Source: Certhia americana (taxonomy: Eukaryota > Chordata > Aves > Passeriformes > Certhiidae). From it: a stretch of 64,000 bases of DNA. The notes beneath the pieces were generated by a model that saw only the letters and a list, made by a program, of their open reading frames with translations, ran no database searches and was not told the origin of the DNA. The stretch is taken from positions 33,928,228 through 33,992,227 of the forward strand of contig CM031879.1 of assembly GCA_018697195.1 (NCBI GenBank), in the 5' to 3' direction. Shown here in pieces: positions 12,101 to 24,039 of the stretch (positions are counted from its first letter, which is position 1; the number at the start of each line of letters is the position of its first letter). The translations under genes were made by a program, and so were the position numbers.

Positions 12101-14033
12101 AAAACACTTTCATGAGGTTAGGTATGTGGACATTCTACAAAAATTACCTTTGCAGCACATGGAAGGTACTAATAAATCACCAAAAAAAAGGGCAAAGGGC
12201 TGAATTGGGTGCTTTATATGGAGGCATTTAGCTGTCCTGATCTCTACAGAAGTAGCACTTCATTGCCTGTAAATGCTTGTGTGAAGGGAGACTCGCAAAT
12301 CATATTGTCCTTGAAAGGGAGACCTGTGTAAGAGCTGGTTTTTACTGGGACAGCTTGTGAAAATGGAGTACCATGATTAAATGTCTGCTTTCTTTTTGGG
12401 TAATTTTGGAGTACAAAAACTTAAAAGATTAACTTGTTTTCAACAGGTAACAAAATAGACTTGGAAAAAGAGAGACATGTTTCAGTGCAAGAAGCAGAAA
12501 TGTAAGTCACACCTATTACTAATAGAAACAGTCATTGCAGAATTATGCTAGAGTAACAAACTCGTGATGCTGTTAACATAGCAGCCAGCTAGGCACTGCT
12601 GGCTTATGCCTGCCAGTTGTTGAGTGTTCTGTTAGTGTCTGAGTCACAGGGTGTACTGGCTGACCAAACTGTAGCTTTAGAGTTGTTTGTGATTAAAGTC
12701 AACATTTGCAGTTTAAATCCATTTCTAGACATGAAATTTGCTTAATTTCATCTAATATGTTGCATCAGTCCTGGCAGCTTTAAACACATAACTCCTTTTT
12801 TTGTATTAAATAAGCATGTGTAGATTAACTCTGAAGTCAGAGTAAAACCTCTTGTGATCATCTTATTCTTTCATGTAAAGTGGCTTAGAAAGATTGAGTC
12901 CTTTACTACAGTGAGGTTCCATCTCTGCATTTCTACAGGTATGCTGAATCTGTTGGAGCAAAACATTATCATACGTCAGCTAAACAGAACAAAGGAATTG
13001 AAGAACTGTTTCTTGACCTTTGCAAAAGTAAGTATTATGTAATTTGTTGGTAAGGAGCTCATTTATAAAGTGCTTCAGGCTTTAGAAGTCTTTTCAGGCC
13101 ATATAGAAAAAGTTTTAGTGTAAAGTACTACTTAGAACTGACTTCATTTCAGTCTAGTTCAAGCCACTTGTGTTCTGGACCAGCTCTGGAAGCTTGATGT
13201 ATGGATGCTTACAATATTGCCAATTCATGCTGTACTCCAAAAAAAAAGCAACCCAAGTGAAACTTCATGTTACTGGTCTCACCACTGCTTGCTTCAAACC
13301 CTCTGTTTCAGCCTCTGTCAAAAATCTTCTCAAATTAGGTCAATTACTGGTCATAAACTCAAAGCTTTAGTGATGCAAATTTTACACAGAAATCTAAACA
13401 AATGGTAGAGATCATAGTATGTGTAATGAAAATCCAACACAAGCAAATCTTCCTATTAGTTGTACTTCTGTGATAAGAGAATTTAAGGAAAAGGTCTTCC
13501 GTGTTTCTGAAGAGGTGGTTGGGGTTTTCTGGGGGCCATTTTTTGAGAGGCTGGAGTTTCTTGTTTGGTTGGTTGGGTTTTTTTTAACAGTGTTAATGAT
13601 ATGGGTGGGTAAATCCTAGCTTTTGAAGTTGCCAACTTCTGGACACCTGAGGATCTCTAAGGTCTCCTTTAGTTATCAGGAGCTGCTGTGTGTTGGGTGC
13701 TTTAGAAAAAGAATTTAGTATGTTCTTGCAGCTATGCCATGTGATAGCTGAGTACTTAGTCCTGCATAACAAATAGGAGAACCACTCTTTTCTGAACTTC
13801 TGACTGTGCATATTGTTCAGATAGATTTAAGACAGCAGAGTCTTGTTGTAAAAATGTAGTGGAATATCATCTAATACATTTCTTTCTTTACAGGAATGAT
13901 AGAAACTGCTCAAGTGGATGAAAGAGCAAGAGGCAATGGCTCCAGTCAGTCAGGAACAGCAAGGCGAGGTGTACAGATCATTGATGATGAGCCACAAGTA
14001 CAGAGCAGTGGAGGGTGCTGTTCTTCTGGATAA
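3020..14033 (+). CDS. RAB21: RAB21 small GTPase, complete coding span in 7 exons
   Basis: Coding exons are 3020-3166, 9656-9715, 9903-10010, 11602-11665, 12447-12501, 12939-13027 and 13894-14033. Joined, they give 663 bases, or 220 residues plus TAA; every junction is GT/AG and keeps frame. Motifs: P-loop GEGCVGKT at 22-29, switch I threonines at 46-47, WDTAGQE with Gln74, NKID at 128-131, TSAK at 157-160, and a C-terminal CCSSG at 216-220. The twin cysteines are the expected geranylgeranylation site. RAB21 is known to act on early endosomes and in integrin traffic, cycling between GTP and GDP. Human RAB21 has 225 residues; the difference lies in the Ala/Gly-rich N-terminus and one C-terminal Gly. 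ATG 3020 is chosen because it gives the family N-terminus [11 protein letters not shown]. Residue 145 is Met where I recall Ser in human. Confidence 0.97.
3167..9655 (+). other. RAB21: RAB21 intron 1 (6.5 kb)
   Basis: The first part is the tail of the CpG island; the rest is AT-rich unique sequence. I saw no extra exon, RNA gene or recognisable repeat. Open frames on both strands (for example near 8314-8761 minus) have no family resemblance and are taken as chance. Confidence 0.85.
9656..9715 (+). CDS. RAB21: RAB21 coding exon 2
   Basis: Encodes residues 50-69, [20 protein letters not shown], ending at the Trp that precedes the DTAGQ motif. Acceptor TTTGCAG, donor GTATGT, phase 0 at both ends. 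Confidence 0.96.
9903..10010 (+). CDS. RAB21: RAB21 coding exon 3
   Basis: Encodes residues 70-105, starting with [19 protein letters not shown]. It holds switch II and Gln74, equivalent to human Gln78, which is needed for GTP hydrolysis. Acceptor AATGCAG, donor GTACTG, phase 0 at both ends. The preceding intron is only 187 bases. Confidence 0.96.
10011..11601 (+). other. RAB21: RAB21 intron 3
   Basis: AT-rich intron of 1.6 kb. Apart from a short CR1 tail fragment near 10280-10326, nothing recognisable is present. Confidence 0.85.
10280..10326 (+). mobile_element. CR1 LINE 3'-end fragment
   Basis: Contains TGTGGGTCCCTTCCAACTCA, the hallmark end of many avian CR1 copies, just before where the ATTCTATG-type tail would begin. 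Only about 50 bases are recognisable; the 5' part has decayed or was never inserted, which is typical of 5'-truncated CR1. Confidence 0.7.
11602..11665 (+). CDS. RAB21: RAB21 coding exon 4
   Basis: Encodes residues 106-126 plus the first base of Gly127 ([21 protein letters not shown]), leading into the NKID guanine-specificity motif. Acceptor TTTTGCAG, donor GTAAGT, phase 1 end. Confidence 0.96.
11666..12446 (+). other. RAB21: RAB21 intron 4
   Basis: 781 bases of AT-rich intron with no recognisable element. Confidence 0.85.
12447..12501 (+). CDS. RAB21: RAB21 coding exon 5
   Basis: Completes Gly127 and encodes [17 protein letters not shown], plus two bases of codon 145. NKID contacts the guanine base in Ras-family GTPases. 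Acceptor CAACAG, donor GTAAGT, phase 2 end. The split codon becomes ATG (Met145). Confidence 0.95.
12502..12938 (+). other. RAB21: RAB21 intron 5
   Basis: 437 bases of AT-rich intron. A frame runs through its end into exon 6, but in a different phase from the RAB21 protein, so it is not called. Confidence 0.85.
12939..13027 (+). CDS. RAB21: RAB21 coding exon 6
   Basis: Encodes residues 145-174, including [23 protein letters not shown] is the G5 guanine-binding loop, followed by the last helix ELFLDLCK. Acceptor TCTACAG, donor GTAAGT, phase 1 end. Confidence 0.96.
13028..13893 (+). other. RAB21: RAB21 intron 6
   Basis: 866 bases of AT-rich sequence containing several unrelated short open frames; no recognisable exon or repeat. 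Confidence 0.85.
13894..14033 (+). CDS. RAB21: RAB21 coding exon 7 and stop
   Basis: Encodes residues 175-220: [18 protein letters not shown], the hypervariable tail with [12 protein letters not shown], and the C-terminal CCSSG, then TAA. The cysteine pair at 216-217 is the prenylation signal. An overlapping frame in this exon gives an unrelated 64-residue reading and is ignored. Confidence 0.96.
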
Positions 14034-15981
14034 TTATAAAACTGTGCATCACTGCCCTCTCAATATGAAGACTGCCATATTCCAAGTCACACATTCTTTA
14101 CCAATGGAGTAATAGAATTAACAGTATTTAAAAATAATCACATGTAACACTGCAGAGACCTTAAGTGCTAAACTAGTGGCGTCTGTGACCAGAGAATTGG
14201 CGTTTTCTACAGTGGTTAACAAAGCAATTACCAATGGCCTTTTTACATATTTTTCTTTAATGAGGAATAATATGCATGTAGAAAAGACCTACTTAAAGGC
14301 TTCATTTATATTCTTTTAAATCAGATCATTATTTAATAACTTATATACATTGTTGTTGGAATGGTATACGTTTTTGCAGCTCTTTGTATTTTGTGGTAGA
14401 TGGAATTGTATCACTTCTAAAATGCAAATTGATTTTTTTTTAAATTAGCAGATACCTGAATTAATATTTTTGCAGGGCCTCAACAAGCCTATAACTCAAC
14501 TACTTTGATATATTCTGTTCATCTGTATGCCAAGCTGATAAAATACATTGTAAATTACATATTAAATATTTTATCTGCTTTTACAGTTGCAGGTGCAGAA
14601 ATATGTACATCAGTCTTGTCAGTGATTGTGAAGTGAATAAGTCAGTGAAAGATGCAAGCTTTTCATGTGCACTGTTAAATTGCTCATTCTAGTCCCCCAC
14701 CTGAAAACAGCTTCGTTTTGGGTACATCCATAGCTACAGCAGTTCTTTAATCCATTTCTGGCAAGCAGCAGTATTTAGAGTATCCCCTTACTGGAAGAGA
14801 ATGTTTCTGTAAACTCCTGTTTAACATTGAGGTGTTTGACTTGCAGCTAAAACAGTTGGTGCATGCACATACCTTGCCTCTGCAGTTACTTTGTCCTCTC
14901 AGAAGATCCTCAGAAAGTCAATGCAACTTTACCCTCATCTGTGGATAGCTAGTAAACCAGATGCATGGGAAACTCTTTAGCTGCTTTAATACATTTGTTT
15001 CCAAAGACAGCATTATGAACTATACATGAGCATTTTTTTCCCCCTGCAGGGCTTGAGTGATCAATTAATTTGCATTAACTAGAACTTCTAATTTGGATTG
15101 ATTAAACTGAAGATATGAAACTTGCCAGATGTAGCTGTAACTTTGGGGATGCTAGGCAGAATTGAACTTATTCCCAGCTTGCTCTTTGTCCTGTAAAGCG
15201 TTTTGAAAAAGCCCATTTAAGTTTCAGAAGGAGGGTTTTCAGAAAAAAATGTGTAAACTACTATCACAAAAACCCACAAATGGTGGTAGCTGAAACTTCA
15301 AAATGTTTTGTGCTCTGACTTTTTTTACTTAAGTTGTCATGCTTGGAAAAACAGTAAAGGTGATGTCTATGACAAAGTAGAATATCCTTGGCCTTCCTTT
15401 TTCTGAAGGGTAGATTTAGTATTGCATATGAATGCACTGAATGGTGTGGGTATGTTCTGATACACAAAAAAGTATTACTTAGGAATTAGTCTGTGTAAGA
15501 AGTGTGCTGTCCTCAATCTGATTTTTATTTTCTCTGAAATAATAGATGGCTTTGATACAGACTGATCCTGGTGCATTTTCTCCTTTTTTTGCCTTAATTG
15601 TGGTGTAGATCCGTTTTCTTAGACAACCATTGCTGTGCTCTTCTGACATGTTTGTATGCATGATGGAGAAAGGCGGTCTGTTCATGCTAGTGAAGATAAA
15701 ATTTCTTGGCTGTGCAGAGCTTTGGTGTGAATCTAAAATCTGTGATTACATGTGCCAACATGCAGCAACACCATTAACTTTCAGATGTCTAACATAAGTG
15801 AGCTCTGACAAAGTTGAAAACCAGATTGGTTTGATCTAACACTGGTATCTGACAATCAGCCTTGTAAGTGATACAACGTATGAAGAGTGAAATTGTCAAG
15901 TCTTGATGTTCAGGAATGGAATTGCCTTAGAATAGGAGTTTCAGGCTTTTTGTTTCAAATTTATTGTTTTCCATTTCTGCA

Positions 15982-15987
15982 AATAAA
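15982..15987 (+). promoter_or_regulatory. RAB21: Candidate poly(A) signal AATAAA (RAB21)
   Basis: Canonical hexamer about 1.95 kb after the stop codon. Use in vivo is inferred only. Confidence 0.45.
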
Positions 15988-16258
15988 ACCCCAAACAGCC
16001 CAACTTCAACTGGATTTAGTTGAAGCAGTGTGTAGAATGTATCTTTCTGTCTGCAGTTAAAGAGTTGTTAGTGCATTGTGCGGTGGGGGCATCCCATGTG
16101 ACTTCTGGCAATTACAAAACTAATGAAGACATGTTGATACTAGCTTTTAAGTCTCTTACAGAATTAAAACTATTACTACTGAAAACTTAGGTGGGGATAA
16201 AGAAGCCTGCAATTTTGTAATACTAAAAAGGTTGCTATTAGTGAAATATTTTTAAAGT

Positions 16259-16362
16259 AAATTCTGAAGTTACTTTTCTTACGCTACAACATAAAAAATA
16301 CTCACNNNNNNNNNNAAATTCTGAAGTTACTTTTCTTACGCTACAACATAAAAAATACTCAC
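16259..16362. other. Assembly gap of 10 N with identical 47-bp flanks
   Basis: Bases 16306-16315 are N. The 47 bases before the gap (16259-16305) and the 47 bases after it (16316-16362) are identical, from AAATTCTGAAG to ATACTCAC. The simplest reading is that two contig ends overlap by 47 bases and were separated by an arbitrary gap, so one copy plus the Ns is artificial. It lies in the inferred RAB21 3' UTR. Confidence 0.97.
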
Positions 16363-16976
16363 TGGAAATCTTCCTGTCCAAGCTGTGGTTTGGTTGGACT
16401 TCATTTATGAAACTTAAAACCTGTGTTTGCAGGGTATCATTATATAACTGGATGAAAGTGTAGCTTCATGAAGTCAGGGGAACTGGTTGAAGACTAGACA
16501 GAGGTGAAAATATGAATTGTTGAGAGTGAATAACATAAGACTTCAGCTATTCATTGTTAGCAGACAAAATACAACAGTTCCAGGAAAGAGCATCTTTGTC
16601 AAAGCATCTGTCAAAGATACTTGATATACAGAAAAGCACAAATACCTTGGTTTTCTATATTTGAGCAGGATCTTACTCAAGTAACCTGGTGTTTACTAGT
16701 ATGTGGCTTGCTTTTCAAGAGTCTTGAATCTTGCATTTGATCTAGATTGCCTGGTTTGTACTTCTGAAGGAGAGCACTTTTCTTGTTGCTGACTTGTGGC
16801 TGTAAACAAGTGAGCTGTTTTTCATTCATTTGAGAAGTGAAAGAGAACAAGGCTGTCTTTAGAAAGTACCTCTATTGTGGGCAGGTAGCCAGACACCCGC
16901 TATAGCATGTGTAAATCAACATTGAGCACACTTCCTCAGGGTATATCTTGATAGAGATTACTCACATATGTACTAA

Positions 16977-16982
16977 AATAAA
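16977..16982 (+). promoter_or_regulatory. RAB21: Candidate poly(A) signal AATAAA (RAB21, distal)
   Basis: Canonical hexamer about 2.9 kb after the stop codon. A second lies 119 bases further on, at 17096-17101. They may serve one long transcript form. Confidence 0.4.
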
Positions 16983-17279
16983 ATGGTCTGACTTTGTACA
17001 ATACTTTTCTAAAACAACTTTTAAGTGCTTGCTCACAGTCTTGATGCTGCTACTATGAATACATGAACTACCTGTGAAACTTTATCACTTGCTGAAATAA
17101 AATCCAACAAGCCAAAGTCCGACCGCTTTAGTGCTGCGGTATGTCTCTCTGCTAGGAGTTATTTATGGATACTGTATACTGCACTTGGACTTTAGAAGCT
17201 ATAAAAGATGGGACAGACTGATCCAGACAAGAACATGCCAATTCAGATGTGTAGTGTTTGGAGATGATTGTCACTGTCG

Positions 17280-17570
17280 TTGATGAACAGAAACACACTG
17301 ACTCCAACTGTAGTTCATCAGAAGGCTAAGAAAGATTTTTTTTTTTTAATTAACAAGTGGAACACCTTATATAAGGTACTTCCTTAAGTGATTGGTGAAT
17401 AGGAACACCACCTTGTCTATTACCATTGGCTAAGTAAGAGAAACAATGTATTCTGTGTTATGAAAAACAGGGATGAGAAACACCACCTGTTTTGAGAAAG
17501 AATGTTGTTTGCCTAGTTTGTTTACAGGATTCTCTTGGGAAAGTGAGACGCTTTCCCTTGGGAATAAAAG
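17280..17570 (+). other. Unclassified stretch with CCAAT, TATA-like and AATAAA motifs
   Basis: In order: an 8-base inverted repeat (TGATGAAC at about 17281, GTTCATCA about 35 bases on), a perfect 14-base palindrome ACCTTATATAAGGT at 17364-17377, two inverted CCAAT boxes (GATTGG, CCATTGG), and AATAAA at 17563-17568. This spacing resembles a decayed LTR or another old element, but no LTR ends, target-site duplication or family match is evident. I infer nothing firm. Confidence 0.25.
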
Positions 17571-20500
17571 ATCCTCATAGGCCTTCAGCTATGAAGTTTC
17601 AGAGACACAGAATTGTCAGCCCCACAGATGACTGTAACTAGTTGCAAAGATTGGGAGAGATGGGTTAATCTGATTAGCCATGATCTTGCAATGAATTCGA
17701 AAATGGGGGTACCCAATTTCTAGATGAACTGTATGGGATGGTCTCCTGAAGCAGTTAAGTAGTTGAGTGTTACTTGATTATATCACGTGCTTTTTTTCAG
17801 TGTTCACACATTGTGGACAGGTATTTTTGCGTCCTTCCACATTGAAAACTACCTACCAGTTCTTAAAGAACTTAGTAATTAAATTGTACTTTAGTTTCCA
17901 AACCAGATGAAAAAAGCTTTGCAGAATGTATGAAGTTATGGCAAGTGGTTACATCTCAAATGGAGTTCTCCAAAAATGTTGGATGCTCTCAGAAAAAAAA
18001 GAGTTTAAATGCAGGTAAGGAGTCTCCATAAGCTGAAAGCAGTTAAGTGATAAAAATAGTGGAGAATGGGAATAAGAGTTGGAGCCAGCCATGTTCCATT
18101 TTTCTGCTTTTAGTGGAATGAAAAGGAGAAGTAGGAAGAAAAAGGAATGTCAGAAAAACTGAGGATGCTGTTGGTAGGCTGAGTAAAGTGCTGTGTTGAC
18201 ATTTTCTTTGAGTTGCTAGCGAGTCTCAGCAATGGCAATACCTTATTCAGGACTTCTAATATCACTTGGATTGTTCTTCTGTGAAATACCATTTTTGCTT
18301 CATTAAAGAAAAAGCAACTAACTTTGAGCAGGCTTTCAAGCCCAATACTAACCTGCTTGAAACATTATTAGAATATGCTAATTCTTTAACTATTTACATT
18401 TCACTGACTTTGTTGATCTTAGGCTGCATCAAATCCTAGGATTTTTCTTGAGAAGTCAGGAAGCATATCATGCTACGAGGGTAACTTCTACTATAGTTGT
18501 GTCAAGGAGTTGCAGATGATGACGAAGATCCTTAGCATTACTTGCTGTGCAAGCTCAACAAGTCTCCAAACTAGCTCACTGGCTCTTAATAGTGCTGGGC
18601 ACTTGTTCCTGCTATTCTTTGGAGGATTCTGCTCAACACCAGGATTTTTCTTCTATACAGGGAAGCCTGCACATCTCAGTGATGTAGCTGTCAAATAAAT
18701 TTAGGCTTTTTCTGTCAAATAACAATGTATACTTTTTACTCTTGCGTTTTTTTGGATCTGTCATTAGTCCCTGTATTGAGCAGAATGAGATGAAGATGAT
18801 TTTGAGAGTTGTGGAGAATATGGAATGTTTCTTGTCTTGAGATGGCTTGGAAAGTGAGAGTCCATAAAAAATTCAACATTGATTAAGTATTATTATACCC
18901 AAGGTAACAGAAAATAGTTTGGTTCAGAGAAAATTCTACAGTAATATTATTAAAATCATAAATTGCTCTACTTCTAATATGAAAACTTATTTCAAGATGA
19001 TCTTTCTAGTCTTAATTTTTTTTTAAGACTTAGATTTACTTAACTTGGCCAAAGCCCTAAATTGATTGCCATGTTATACAACCATAAACTAAACTTTGAT
19101 TTTTGTGAGGAACAGCATACTTGCTCATATTCTACTGTCCAGTTTAGATCTTAGATTGTGTTTATTCAATTCTATATTGAAAGACAGATTAAAGCAACTC
19201 TTCTTTCAGTCTATTTCCATTGCTTTATGCACTCAGTCAAGTAATACGGATGTGATGCAGCTGCAGAGTCACTGTAAAAAGAGGGCTTCTCTTTCTTTTC
19301 CTGCTTCTTGGCTGTATTGATCCTTGTTGCTAAATTACTGCTACAGGAAACTGGGTGCTGTGCAAGAAAGGAAATAATATTCTCTCCTTGCTTCTCTAGC
19401 TCTTCTAGACAGTGATAGGCACTACTGCAGTAATATCCAGTTCCTCTCAGTTTGATAACATTGTTTTCCTCAGGAGCTTTTCTTATGTCTTGACATAATT
19501 TTTTTTTCCATGTATCTAGTCTCGCTGGTCCCCTCAAGGGATTTCAACTCTTTATTGTAGCATAGCCAAAAGATGTTTAATTTGAAAGAACGACAAGGAA
19601 GGATAATGAGTAGCCGTTTTACAGTAGTATTCCCAAACAATTGGCCATATCCCATCTCAAAAACAGTGAAGAGAGAATATTGAAAGTTTAATGGCAAGTC
19701 CTTGCTAGCTCTGTATCTGGTCCCTGATTCTTAGATATTGGAAGTGACTTAAAAGAAAACTCAGTTGAGAGAATTTGAGAGAGCAAGGACTACTTCCTCA
19801 TTGGATGCAAATAGTTGATATCCTGTGACAGATCCAAACTCATGTTTCTGAACTGTTAAATTGCAGGCCCTTGAAGTTCACCATCACTGCATGCTGGAAT
19901 GTCAACAAATTTGGGACTTGAAGTGGAAGAGAACAAGCAGTTTCTTTTTCAGAACCGGGAACTTTAAATGGCCTAATCAGGCTTGTTTTAGTAAAAAGAG
20001 AAGAGAGAAGGCATGTGATACCTAAATCTTTAAATGCTCTCAGTGCTATTTGATCATACAGGCATTATAATGATTGTCTTACTGGATTTTTCTCATCAGA
20101 TAAGCTCATTAAGCTTATCAGTCTCACTCAAATAGAAAGAAAACATACCGTGGCAAATCCAATGCTGAAAATGGTGCTGCACTTTTAATGTCAGGTAACT
20201 TAACATTGTCAGATATCGTAGGAATATTCTATTTGGCATTTGTGAATAAAAAGATTTTGTAAAAACATTAAAAAATACGTGGCAGAGGCTTCATGAATGT
20301 TAAGTTTACCAGTGCATTTCTGCAGCTGGAGTTCTTAAGTACTTCTTGATATATTTGATATACCAGTAGATTTACAGGAAGATGGTCCTGTGATGAATTA
20401 ATGCCAAATGGTCAATCAACCATAAAAACAAGGGTTCTTTTGTCATGACTGCTGATTTATCAATGCCTAGATGTTAAAAGTGAAGATGCATGGAAATAGA

Positions 20501-21221
20501 TCAATAGGGGAAAAAAGGTGTGTTGAAAATCAATACAGACAGAAAACATTGTCACTTCTTATGTTTACAGAATGTTACAGAATTTGAAGCTTGATGACAG
20601 TCTATAATAAAGTGGTGCTAAAAGTTACTGGAAATTTGGGGCAGTGACTGAGACCACAGGTTTTATTTATGTTACGCATGTAATATTTCCAAACCCACCT
20701 GAGCATGATGTGTCAAAAATGGCTTTAAGATGTCAAACCAGACTCACTGAAGTTGTTGTAAATTATGTTAGCATATACCCCAGAGACTGTAGTGTGGGCA
20801 TATCCCCAGTAAAATATACCTTTGATTCTCAACACTGGGCTTTGGCATTTCAGAACAGAGGAAGGAGCAGTTGCAGTGGAACCACATTTATGTTTAACAG
20901 TAGCCTCAGGGATGCTGCTGCCTGTATGCACCAAAGCAAAGTCAAACATGGAGCCAAGGCTAAGGTGGGAATTTTCTGCCAACCATGTCTGTAACCTTCT
21001 ACTGTCCTGTCTTCACCATGAGTGCTTGTTCATGCTTCCCTAGTGAAAACTGCTGGTCAGCTGATGCTGTACACTTGAACTGGGTAGACATTGTGAGTGA
21101 AAACAGCAAGCAACAGGCAAGGTATGAGCAATTGGCATGCTTTTGCTTTGGCTGTTGCAAGCCCTTTTACTTGCACTTCTAAAAAGTCAGCAGTTATGTC
21201 CTACTGTCGTCCCCTTGTCAG

Positions 21222-21400
21222 CATCACTGAATGTGTCAGGTTGGACAGGACCACAGTGGGTCATCTGGTTCAGCCTCCCTACTCAAGCAGGGTAATCCTA
21301 GAGCACACTTCATGGAATGGCCCAGGCAGTTCTTCAGTATCTCCAGTAAGGGAGACTCCACAAGCTCTCTTAAAAAAGCTTTATTGTCTAGTTAGTGAGA
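21222..21400 (-). mobile_element. CR1 LINE fragment, minus orientation
   Basis: Reads AGGTTGGACAGGACCACAGT, then a CATCTGGTTCAGCCTCC block and CTCAAGCAGGGT. These are reverse-complement CR1 3'-region signatures, as seen in avian genomes. The copy is diverged and 5'-truncated, with no coding capacity. Confidence 0.75.
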
Positions 21401-24039
21401 CTTTTTTTGTTGTTGTTCAAGAAACTAAAATCCAGAGCTTTTTAGAGTAAATGTAGTTCCTTCACAGATTTAGTCTTTCCAAAATCTGTCAGCATTTCAC
21501 TAATGGGGCTGTATTAAGTGGTGAAGAGCAAGTGTACTGCTTGTAGTTAATACCCTGCAATCAGTCTTAGGGTGAACATTTCAATTAGCAAGAGGCAACA
21601 GAGTATCTGATACACCTCTGAAGTGCATTTAGTCTCCCACTCTTGTGACATAGAGTAATTGCAAAACAATCCTCAACTGTGCGATGTGTGCCCGTCCTGG
21701 TTGGATTGAGATTTAAAAGTGTTTCAATCAATTGCCTGCAAGGAATCATTTTAGTGTGTGAATACTGCAGTGCTTAGTACTATGTACACCTATTCTTTTT
21801 CAAAGACATTGGGATTTCAGCCTGCAGGGGAAATGGAGAGATCTCTGAAGCTGGTTATAGTGGCAAATGAGGATCAGGAAGTAAACATTGACTGCCCTCA
21901 CCCTAAAACAATTGTTCTGTTACTTTTCTGCTCTTTCCAGGAAATGTTTGTTGCTATTATGCTGTATAGAGAAGTGACAGGGTTACAACTATTTGTCTTC
22001 CCTGCTTCGTTCCTAGCTCTGGCAATACTCTTGTGCCAATTGGCAAACAACAGATCAGTTTCTGTTTAGTCATCACACTCGGATAGCTTCCAGCTACCCT
22101 CTGTGGAGGCTGATGCAATCATGAATTTCTCCTTGCATGACAAATGCACAGCATTCATGTTAATATCTGCCTCTACTTCTTTTGTATTCAAAAATCTCAC
22201 AATTTTATGCCCCACTGAAAGAATGAAGCTATTGCAAAGTGATGGTCAGTTACACCAACCATAATGTTTTCTTGTGTGACAATTCCTGTATGTTTTGATT
22301 CATATTCTGGAATTGTATTGATACACAGATAAAAATCAAGTTTATAAATGAACTCAGTGCTGTGCTTAAGGGTATAAAAAATGTGACAGTGCAAATGCTT
22401 CAAGAAATCTCATCATGCAGCATACATGCCTTCATGTCTTGTTACATCTCTACGCCTTTGCACTGTAAATACAAATAAATGCTGCTGGGGTAAAGCATTT
22501 CCTTCCTTTTAATTTTGGTCTATGTATACTTAGTTTGTCCCCATTCTTGTCTAACCTTGGGGCAGAAGGCAGCTAAGCATGGAACAATACTCTATCTACA
22601 TGGTCTACTTGTGCAGGTTAGGTAGGGGTTTTTCATGTTTTCTTTGACAAACAGGTTAGAAAGGCTGTGCATAAGGAGCTCTGGCCTTGAGAGCAGATGG
22701 CACAGTGCAGCTTTAATCCAGGTGCTTTAGTCCTCTTCTGCTCTTTAAATCATATTTACATGCTGCCTGCTTGCAGTGGCTGTGCTGTTCCCAACCCTGT
22801 CTCTATGTATTAGTCTGAGAAACCTTAAATGGTATGGTCCATAATTACATAAAAGAGCAAACTAATGATAAAATGTAAAGGCTGACTGTACCCCAGGGGC
22901 TTTCTTGTTGTATGAATGTGGCCAGGGCCTGATCTCCCTCCTGCTCTCCTAATTGTGGAATAGGATGGAAGGATTTAAAAAAACCCCTTTTCCTCTTCTT
23001 TGGGGAAAATAAGAGCATTTCACAGCTAAATCCTTGGATTGTTCCTTTATTATATACAATACAATTAATGCTGAGGACTGGTACCTCTTAAAATATGAGA
23101 AACTTGAAAAGCCTTGTCTGCAGTTATGTCCTGGGTACCTTGCTGCACCCAGAGTCCAGGATAGCATCCCATTTACTATCTCATTGTGGTCTGTGACAAA
23201 CCAGAGTAGCCTAGAAAAATTGTGGGTTGCATCTGTCCATGCAAGTCTTGGAATACATCCATTCCCTATGACGAGAAAAAATCAAAGGGAAAGATATTTT
23301 TGGCACTATTTTCCTTTGTTCCTCTGCTGTGAGGTTGTTTGTACAAATTAAGCCTGTGATGGAAGGACTTGACAGAATCTGCACTTGTCTTGTGTGGGCC
23401 AGGTTTTCATGTGGTTGAGCATGTGGGCAGCTGACACTTCTGAATACAGGAGAATATCTTGGAACTCTGCTGAAATAGCTTTGAGAACAACAACAATAGC
23501 AGCTGCTGCAGCTTTTGGCACAGCAGTAATAGCTATGCTTGCAGCTGTGACAGCAACAGAAGCCACGGGAAAGCCAGGAACACTGGCTGCATGCTCAGTG
23601 CTGGCTGGTGTGCTGTGACTACCTTTTATGTGACAGAAGAATCCTTATTAGAGCAGATGGTTAATTAAAATCCAACGAAGAGTGTGCCCCCAGGCTAAAG
23701 ATACCCTCCTCCTTAGATTCCCATCTGTGTAGCGGGTTGGACTTTAGCATAAAGCTACAGACTGGCCCATTGTTTTCTTAAGAGGCTTATGGGGAAGGGA
23801 GAGGAACCTGCTAGCACCATGTCAGCCTATGGACCTTGCTGTTGTGTATCATTCAGGTTTATAAAATGTAATAATGTAATGCACCAATAATGTAGGCTGG
23901 GAAGTAGCTTCGCACAAAGGTATGTGAGTGTCAAAAACAGTGCACAACTCTCATGTTGAAGTCTCATGTCATGAGCCAGAAAACGAAGGCATCCTGGGTT
24001 CCATTAGGAAGAGCACTGCCAGCAGTCTGAGAGGGGTGA

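Larger units (their letters stand above)
14034..17101 (+). other. RAB21: Probable RAB21 3' UTR
   Basis: AT-rich sequence directly after the stop codon, without coding potential. Three canonical AATAAA hexamers on the plus strand, at 15982, 16977 and 17096, make a long 3' UTR with alternative ends plausible. The true end is not determined from sequence. The region contains the assembly gap at 16306-16315. Confidence 0.6.
17102..23288. other. RAB21-TBC1D15 intergenic DNA, no gene seen
   Basis: AT-rich unique sequence with scattered short open frames that match nothing I recognise. It contains a minus-strand CR1 fragment (21222-21400) and a promoter-like stretch near 17280-17570. No RNA gene was recognised. 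Confidence 0.7.

Noticed and set aside
23385..23618. An Ala-rich 77-residue frame (AAAAAFGTAVIAMLAAVTA) resembling a membrane helix
   Set aside because: The frame is destroyed in the second copy, it has no neighbours or homologues I recognise, and it arises from a GCAGCTGCTG-type stretch.
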